A stretch of DNA of 64,000 nucleotides from Isoetes taiwanensis. Lineage: Eukaryota; Streptophyta; Lycopodiopsida; Isoetales; Isoetaceae. The stretch's first letter is position 1. Every line of letters begins with the position of its first letter. The DNA lies in NCBI GenBank assembly GCA_021234155.1, contig JAJEKV010000034.1, positions 7,798,028 through 7,862,027 on the forward strand, read 5' to 3'. A model generated the notes under the pieces. The model searched no databases. It had not been told where the DNA came from and was given only the letters and a program-made list of their open reading frames with translations. The translations under genes were made by a program, and so were the position numbers. This document shows, piece by piece, positions 58,602 through 64,000 of this stretch.

Positions 58602-60044
58602 TTAGGAACTAGGTCCTCCCTCTTCATCCGTAGGCCTAGGAGGTGGTGGAGGCGGTCGGTGTCGCAGTAGAGTCACCCCGGGGTCCACTGTGGTAGCCGC
58701 AATAGATGCAACCTCTGGTGGATAGGCAACGGCCAATGGGGCTGCCGTAAGGAGCTTCATGCTCATCCAGGGCGCAATATCCTGACCTAAGGCCGTCAGG
58801 GCAAGATCCCGTCGCACGAGTACATAAGTAAACGTACGATAGGGGAGCTTCTTGTGCCCGGCCAGTGTAGAGAGAGCACGGAGGGCCCACCATGAAGCTT
58901 CAGCCTCCGGCCCTAAATCCCGGGCTATAAAAAGGACTTGCCCCTGTCGAAAGGCTGACAAAAAGAAATGGGTAAGGTGGTTGCCCGATACCTTCCCTTG
59001 CGGGGTCTCTGATGTGGCCACCTCCTTATCCAAATCCATGGAAACCTCCTCTTCCTTAAGTTCTTGCTGCTCCTCCTTCACATGAGCAGGGTTATGATAT
59101 AAATCCTCTCCCTCGTCATCCGAACCCGAGGGAACCTCAACCATATTGATATTTGGGACGTGAGGTCCCATAGCCGTGAAGGCATCTGGTGAGGGCTGAG
59201 AGGCCGGCTCCTGCATCACGAAGTCCCAAAGCCGTAGCAATGTCTCGGCGGGTTCGATAGTCTCCTGGCGGAACTGGAGCAGCTGCTGCACCTCCGGAGG
59301 TAGCTCAATAGAAGTGAAGTCGATGAAGTCATCCATACAATACTCTGCAAGCTCATAAAGCATGTGGTCTTTACGCTTGCGCCTAAATCCAGCCACCATG
59401 TGATAAGTCCAGATAATATCATCCAGGAGAAGATATTCTTGCCCTTGGTGATAGATAACTGGAAGGGCATCCAGCCCTGACAAGCCTACAGCTTGCTCCC
59501 GGCGCGGTGGCAGCTCTTCCGCTAGCTGTTTCCAACGGGCGAAGTCGCCCATGCCTATGTGTTCGTCTTCCCCCTCCTCTGAAGACTCAGGCAGTTTGCC
59601 TTTCTCTACAGGCAAGGTTTCATCCTCGACGTATTGGTCCATGAGGATAGCTAGGGCGAAGGCGACCTCAAGGTATTGCCGCCCCTGATGCTGCACAACG
59701 GGCAGGTGTTTGCCCCATCGGAGCTTTCCCTTCAGCACATCATATGCATGAGTGTCCCCTCCTAACATCTCCCGGACTACTTCCCGCTCCATATATAGTT
59801 GGGGAGGATCCCCAAGAGGAATACACAGAGGGAGCATCTCCTCCCTGTAGAAATCTAGAAATCCGGCATAATCTGGATGCCGCAACATGTTGGCAAGGAG
59901 GTCTAGGCGCTGGCAGAGCAAGGGCCGCAGCAGGTCGAAAGGGACTTGCGGATCCCATTGCTCTCCGTCATGGTACCAGGCGATAAGGTCAGCGGCGGCC
60001 ATGGCGCTAGAAGGGAGGTGAGAGGAAGAGAGACACCCTAACAA
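58602..60044 (-). CDS. Chromovirus extra ORF X2, function unknown
   Basis: 480 codons, uninterrupted; a second ATG at 60002 (MAAADLIAWYHDGEQW) is the likelier start. It has an internal repeat: HLPVVQHQGRQYL near residue 115 and ALPVIYHQGQEYL near 195. Then come an acidic stretch (SGSDDEGEDLY, KEEQQELKEEE), a hydrophobic domain and a proline-rich end. No family recognised. Being fully open while gag and pol are broken is notable. The acidic stretch is of the kind seen in histone-binding proteins, but that role is only a guess. Confidence 0.6.
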   Translation of the reverse strand: MLGCLSSSHLPSSAMAAADLIAWYHDGEQWDPQVPFDLLRPLLCQRLDLLANMLRHPDYAGFLDFYREEMLPLCIPLGDPPQLYMEREVVREMLGGDTHAYDVLKGKLRWGKHLPVVQHQGRQYLEVAFALAILMDQYVEDETLPVEKGKLPESSEEGEDEHIGMGDFARWKQLAEELPPRREQAVGLSGLDALPVIYHQGQEYLLLDDIIWTYHMVAGFRRKRKDHMLYELAEYCMDDFIDFTSIELPPEVQQLLQFRQETIEPAETLLRLWDFVMQEPASQPSPDAFTAMGPHVPNINMVEVPSGSDDEGEDLYHNPAHVKEEQQELKEEEVSMDLDKEVATSETPQGKVSGNHLTHFFLSAFRQGQVLFIARDLGPEAEASWWALRALSTLAGHKKLPYRTFTYVLVRRDLALTALGQDIAPWMSMKLLTAAPLAVAYPPEVASIAATTVDPGVTLLRHRPPPPPPRPTDEEGGPSS

Positions 60045-60212
60045 TTGAAATGAACTTTAAAAGTTCTTTTAACTCCTTTTATTTAAGTTGACGTCAGCAA
60101 TTCTTTTCATATTTAATACGAAAAAAATTAAATTTTTAATACAAAATAAAAAGTTTTTTTTTTTTTCATTAAACGCAAAAAATATGTACAATACGGAGCC
60201 CATCAAAATATG

Positions 60213-61633
60213 CTAAGGATGCTCCCCCCGAATCCTACGGGCGAGGGCTAAGTCCTTTGTCATAATGGTAACTCTCTTTGCGTGAATCGCGCAAAGGTTA
60301 GCGTCACCAAAAAGTGCCACCAAGTAGGCTTCAGCAGCCTCTTGGAGCGCCAAAATTGCAAAGGTCTGGAAACGGAGGTCGGTCTTGAACTGCTGCGCGA
60401 TCTCCCCAGCCTCTGGAAGGGTAGCTTCCGTATCAGAAGCTGTGTGGACTTCTGGAACTTGCGGATTTCCCGCAAGGCCACAGTGCCGGGGCGGAACCTG
60501 TGAGGTTTCCGTTGCGGAGCAGGGTTGGTTGGCGGCCCCCTTGGTGCGGGCACGGTCTTGGCCCCAACGGCTGGCCGGGATGCATCCACCCGCTCCTGTC
60601 TCCGACTGGAGCTCGTGTTCTTGCCGAAAGCTCCGACAGTCTTTAATTTGTCCTTATATTGACTGCCGGATTTTCGGGCAACGGATTTCTTCCGGTGCTT
60701 CACAGTTACATGCTCTGTCGGGATTGGGCCCGACCCACTCCCAGTTGCCCCTCCGTCCTGCGGGTTCAGCTGGTCCTGCCGAGCCCTTTCCTCCTGTTCA
60801 AGTCTATCCCGTTCCTCCCGGGCTCTCCTCAGATCTTCTTGAACCTGAGCGAAGTGTTGTGCTGCGCTTCGGCGAAGAAGTTCAGCATGGTACCGCTGAG
60901 GCGGCAGACCCATATCGATCTGTATGGTCGTCAGATAATCTATGCTGATATCGGGGATTTCTCCCCAAATAAAACTGTGGTTATCCTCGTCCCAACGGTA
61001 TGGGGGAACCTCAATTGCCCTGCCATCTATGACGGCAAAGCCGTCCCCGAGGTACCGGTACTCTCTTCCCCTAGCCGCCGTATCTGCCCGCTCTATCTCC
61101 CGATGGTCATCCTCCTTGGTCAAGCCTCTGATGCGTTCGGCTTCTGCCCTGGTGTCCTCCTCCTCGGTATGCCCCTCTTGTTCAGGAGGATAGAACTTGA
61201 TCAGCATCATGACCATGTCATGTTGCTCGACAATAGTATAAGAGAGCTGGCGAAGGTTCAGCCGGATCAGGAAAGGCTCCAAGAAGTGATAGATAGGATA
61301 GGGGATCCTATCGTTATTCTCAAACCGGTTCACCAACTCATCCAAAAGGATGTCGATGAAAGCCGGGTCTGTAGCCATGTACCGAGCGATCATGGCATAA
61401 ATCTCTACTATGCTGAGGGTAGAAGGGTCCGGGGCGCTCTTGGTATTGGCCATAGCGGTAACACTAAGGTCTACGAAGTCGAGCGGTGAGGCGCTGGTGG
61501 CGGAAAAGGCGGCAAGGGAGGCTCTAGGGTCCACAAGACACAAGGGTGAAAAAGCAGAGTCAAGTCCGGTGGCGATGGCGGGCGGCGGCTCTGGCGGTCG
61601 AAGGTGCTGAAGGCAAGGCAAAACAAACAACAA
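60213..61633 (-). pseudogene. Chromovirus extra ORF X1 with C-terminal histone H3 fold
   Basis: First ORF after the leader. It is open from 61633 (or ATG 61453, MANTKSAPD) to 60260. N-terminal part: unknown helical domain ([13 protein letters not shown]), then a charged coiled coil ([19 protein letters not shown]), then a basic linker with a VARKSGSQ motif. From 60508 it reads [16 protein letters not shown] and on to LPFQRL, the alpha-N and alpha-1 region of histone H3. There the frame shifts at 60404-60406. The next frame continues with [42 protein letters not shown] and [10 protein letters not shown], stopping at 60213-60215. Loop 1 has canonical H3 length, unlike CENH3. The break lies in a CCAG/CTGG-rich spot and may be a sequence error. 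Confidence 0.88.
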
Positions 61634-61743
61634 GAAGAAATTTGAACGGCCAGATAACTTTTGAAATTTTAAAAATTTTCTATTAACTTTTTAATTTTAT
61701 TATTATAAAATAATTATACGGCGGAAATACGCGAGGCATACGG

Positions 61744-61920
61744 TCGGGCGCCGGCTGCATTATACGTGCTCCCGCCTCGACTGGGGGTCGTCGAAAAGCA
61801 AGCGGCGCCCGAGTTGACCTTGCGGGGCCGCGTTGACTCCCATCTGTACGGTCGGGCGCCGACTGTATTTTTGGCTCTTCCACCGTGACTGCAAGACGAT
61901 AAAAAGCAAGCGGCGCCCGA
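61744..61920 (-). repeat. Twin GC-rich hairpins in the chromovirus leader
   Basis: Two tandem copies with a 108-bp period. Each has TCGGGCGCCG (61744-61753; 61852-61861) and its exact complement CGGCGCCCGA (61803-61812; 61911-61920), so each can form a perfect 10-bp stem. They lie between the PBS and X1. Loops have diverged while the stems are identical. Packaging, dimerisation or translation-control roles are possible. Confidence 0.8.
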
Positions 61921-62223
61921 GTTGGTTTTCGGGCCTGCCCTTGACCATTTTTCGCCTGGAGACGACTGTTCTAGGGTAATTTAACTACGCCCGATCCAAT
62001 GGAACCACCTTCTCCGTCATTTGAGCTACCCACTGACATTTACAATTCTTCCAATCCTGGGCCCTCCAGTCGCCCTATCCTCTTTAAAGCTACAATTTCT
62101 TAATTTAACCTAACACCGAACCAAACATCAAAGAGGACTAACAACACCTTAACTTAGCCTCCTCCTAACTACCGTACTACGGGTTAGTGTTTGGCCAGTG
62201 CTATGATTTCGAGCAATCGAAAT

Positions 62224-62239
62224 CACGGCTCTGATACCA
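62224..62239 (-). other. Primer-binding site, initiator-Met tRNA
   Basis: On the minus strand this reads TGGTATCAGAGCCGTG, one base inside the 5' LTR. It matches the complement of the initiator-Met tRNA 3' end used by most plant LTR elements. Confidence 0.93.
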
Positions 62240-62240
62240 C

Positions 62241-63081
62241 TGTGACGCTCCCTGTATATATACGACCCCCGGTCATATACATACGGGGACTTTCCCCTCC
62301 CATGGCGACCATCTCGCCACGAGCAGGGCCCTCCATCTAACCTGGGCCGTCTACATAGAGACGCTCAGGTGAAGGACACGGAGGGGTCATTCGGCCCACG
62401 CCTTCGATGGGCGCCTACGTCGCGGAAGCATGAATACAAGGGTTAGCACACAGCATAAATCACATATAAATAACCACCACGAAGGGTGGCGCATCCATCC
62501 AAATACCAACGGCAAAGAATATGCATCTAAAACTAAGAAAACACCCAAACCTCAGGTTCTACCCCGGCTCAGACTCCAGTGAGGATCGACTGACGGTTGG
62601 GCCTCAAGAGATCAGCAGACCGAGTCTTGGCATGGCGTTGGCTGGCATAGAACATCGGCTAGGGTTGTCCACTCCATCCGCCCCTCCTGTGCACACTTTG
62701 CAGATGGGTCGATTCACGCTATGGCTTCGCTATAGCCTTCCGGAGACGCAGTCTCAAGGTATCACCCTTTGAGCCTACTCCAGGTTCATGACACCTGGTC
62801 CGATGAGGCAGGTCGGGGAAGCGTCCCCTTCCAGGATCACAGTGGCTCCATGGGTGAGCTAGAGGACACGTGCCGCGTCAGCGACCCCCGCATCCGTACC
62901 CGACTTACTCACCCTAAATCTACTCAAAGTGCATGGTGCCCCATACGGGTCACACCACTACACCCAGGGAGTGTCAGACCCATACCCGGCCCTCCACGTG
63001 ACCGGCTATCAGGCCTAGCCCACTGTAGGAGTCTCAGGAGCCTTTTATGCTCGTGCAAGACTCCACCCCCTACTTCACCAC
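62241..63081 (-). repeat. 5' LTR of the chromovirus, truncated
   Basis: Matches 50489-51329 of the other LTR and stops at CTTCACCAC (63081), where unrelated DNA begins. In element orientation about 980 bp at the 5' side (U3, which should hold the promoter) is missing. Transcription from this copy would need another promoter. Confidence 0.88.
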
Positions 63082-64000
63082 CATGCATGTACACACATCT
63101 AAATATATGGCTGAGATTTAACCCCTAAATTTCAACGGCCAGATGGAAAGGAGCAACCGATGTGTCCCACACATCAAAGTGTGTCTATATATATATATAT
63201 ATATAAAATAATGATAATGATATGCTTTAACTTTGACAGCTTGTTCCCTGCATTTTTGTGTACATGAATATGATATTGAATTTAAAGAGGAAAGTGGCAT
63301 ATGCATTGCAAGCATTGGTAAGTACACCAGTAAGTAATAAAAGTCTGCGTAGGGTTTTTAAGTTCAACAAATTCGTATGTCCACAGAAATTTGACCTTTA
63401 AAAGTCCATTTTTGTAGTTGTCTGCCTGTGCTTATGTATTGAAATTTATGTAGCAAGTATTTTACCTGCGCTCATATTACAGTTCACTCATGTTATTTAT
63501 ATTTAGGTTGGATGCATTACAAAGACTTGTACCTCAAGATGGAGTGCATTTAATTTGACATGCAATTTATCTTACTCTCGAGAGGTATGGCCAATTGGTT
63601 TATTGGCTTATTGGGTTTATCGATTATAGCTGTCTCCAGAGAAGTATGATGGAAAAGTTTTTCAGGTCAGTTGCGTACCTTTAAATCTATGTTTCAGATT
63701 AAATTTTGATTCTCTAGGACATGACAAGATAAAGACATTGATTCAAACTATGCATTAATGAGAATATGACAACTCGACAATGAAATGCTGAAGGTCCAGA
63801 CTTGTATCTTTGTATGTATATATAAAGCACATACAAAGCACATTCGCTAAGGGTCCACTACAAATACCGCAACTTAGACTGTTACATGTATATTTACATA
63901 CTCGAAGCATGAAAAGCGTTGTCCATTTGGAACATATAATTGCCCATATGCAGGGTCTGAATGTTCAGTTACAGCAGATATAACAACCCTTGTCACACAT
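63082..64000. other. Right flank, nothing recognised
   Basis: AT-rich DNA with a (TA)10 run at 63186-63205. No coding frame or known repeat identified. Confidence 0.6.

Larger units (their letters stand above)
50489..63081 (-). mobile_element. Ty3/Gypsy chromovirus, 12.6 kb, with three extra ORFs before gag
   Basis: Minus-strand LTR retrotransposon. On that strand the order is 5' LTR remnant, PBS, structured leader, X1 (histone H3 fold), X2, X3, gag, protease, RT, RNase H, integrase, chromodomain, PPT, 3' LTR. Gag-PR-RT-RH-IN order plus a C-terminal chromodomain defines a chromovirus. The two LTRs remain very similar over the shared 841 bp, so insertion was fairly recent. Coding regions carry several stops and frameshifts, so the copy appears non-autonomous as assembled. 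No target duplication can be read because the outer part of one LTR is missing. Confidence 0.93.

Noticed and set aside
60213-60513. The H3 segment as a CENH3 (centromeric histone) capture
   Set aside because: The loop 1 region ([12 protein letters not shown]) has canonical H3 length, and the LPFQRL and RRIRG regions are canonical. CENH3 has a longer loop 1 and a different alpha-N region.
60213-60513. A host H3 gene lying by chance inside the element
   Set aside because: The H3 sequence is in frame with a long upstream ORF on the element's coding strand and lies between the leader and gag. No separate start, tail or target duplication is seen. Not fully excluded.
58636-61489. Long plus-strand frames opposite X1 and X2
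   Set aside because: These are shadows of GC-richer coding DNA on the minus strand. The minus frames carry the recognisable H3 sequence and the element context.

Overview
The window looks like nuclear DNA of a land plant with a transposon-rich genome. The support is a class III peroxidase array with plant-type exon structure, an L-type lectin receptor kinase, a plant-style BRCT (MEI1/TopBP1-like) gene, a Ty3 chromovirus primed by initiator-Met tRNA, L1-like LINEs, SINE-like elements and hAT-type MITEs. The species cannot be named from sequence alone; a fern or another large-genome plant is possible but unproven. No rRNA, intact tRNA, CRISPR or bacterial operon is seen.

Layout. (1) 1-21300: three tandem copies (A 1-10560, B 10561-16668, C 16669-about 21300) of a roughly 6 kb unit. 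Each carries an old LTR-element relic, SINE-like repeats and a peroxidase gene; A and B end in a (TTATC)n array. Only the peroxidase of C is intact. A and B share a 52-bp deletion removing the distal haem site and the intron 1 donor. Insertions present in some units and absent at the matching site in others give a relative chronology: a poly(A) retrocopy in A and B, a 4.5-kb LINE in A only (itself carrying a hAT MITE), and a poly(A/T) SINE-like element in C only. (2) 22800-25146: a BRCT-domain gene with ten exons in consistent phase and a likely U12-type AT-AC intron. (3) 25037-34655: a local duplication starting in the last exon of that gene; its second copy is broken up by a TG...CA insertion, a LINE and a MITE. 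(4) 34700-40200: hAT-type MITEs, a third LINE fragment and minus-strand coding-like segments of unrecognised origin. (5) 43049-45473: a short tandem repeat and a damaged lectin receptor kinase gene. (6) 46300-50360: a ClpX fragment and a 1.75-kb degenerate GAATCT minisatellite. (7) 50489-63081: a 12.6-kb Ty3/Gypsy chromovirus on the minus strand, with three extra ORFs between leader and gag. (8) 63082-64000: nothing recognised.

The most striking observation is in the chromovirus. The first of its extra ORFs ends in a near-complete histone H3 fold, split by one frameshift. A retrotransposon carrying both a chromodomain (on its integrase) and its own H3-like protein would be an unusual system. 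A second, technical observation is that many differences between near-identical copies (peroxidase unit B, and one LTR relative to the other) fall at CAG/CTG sites in local patches. This resembles basecalling error at CHG-methylated cytosine, so some frameshifts here may not be real.
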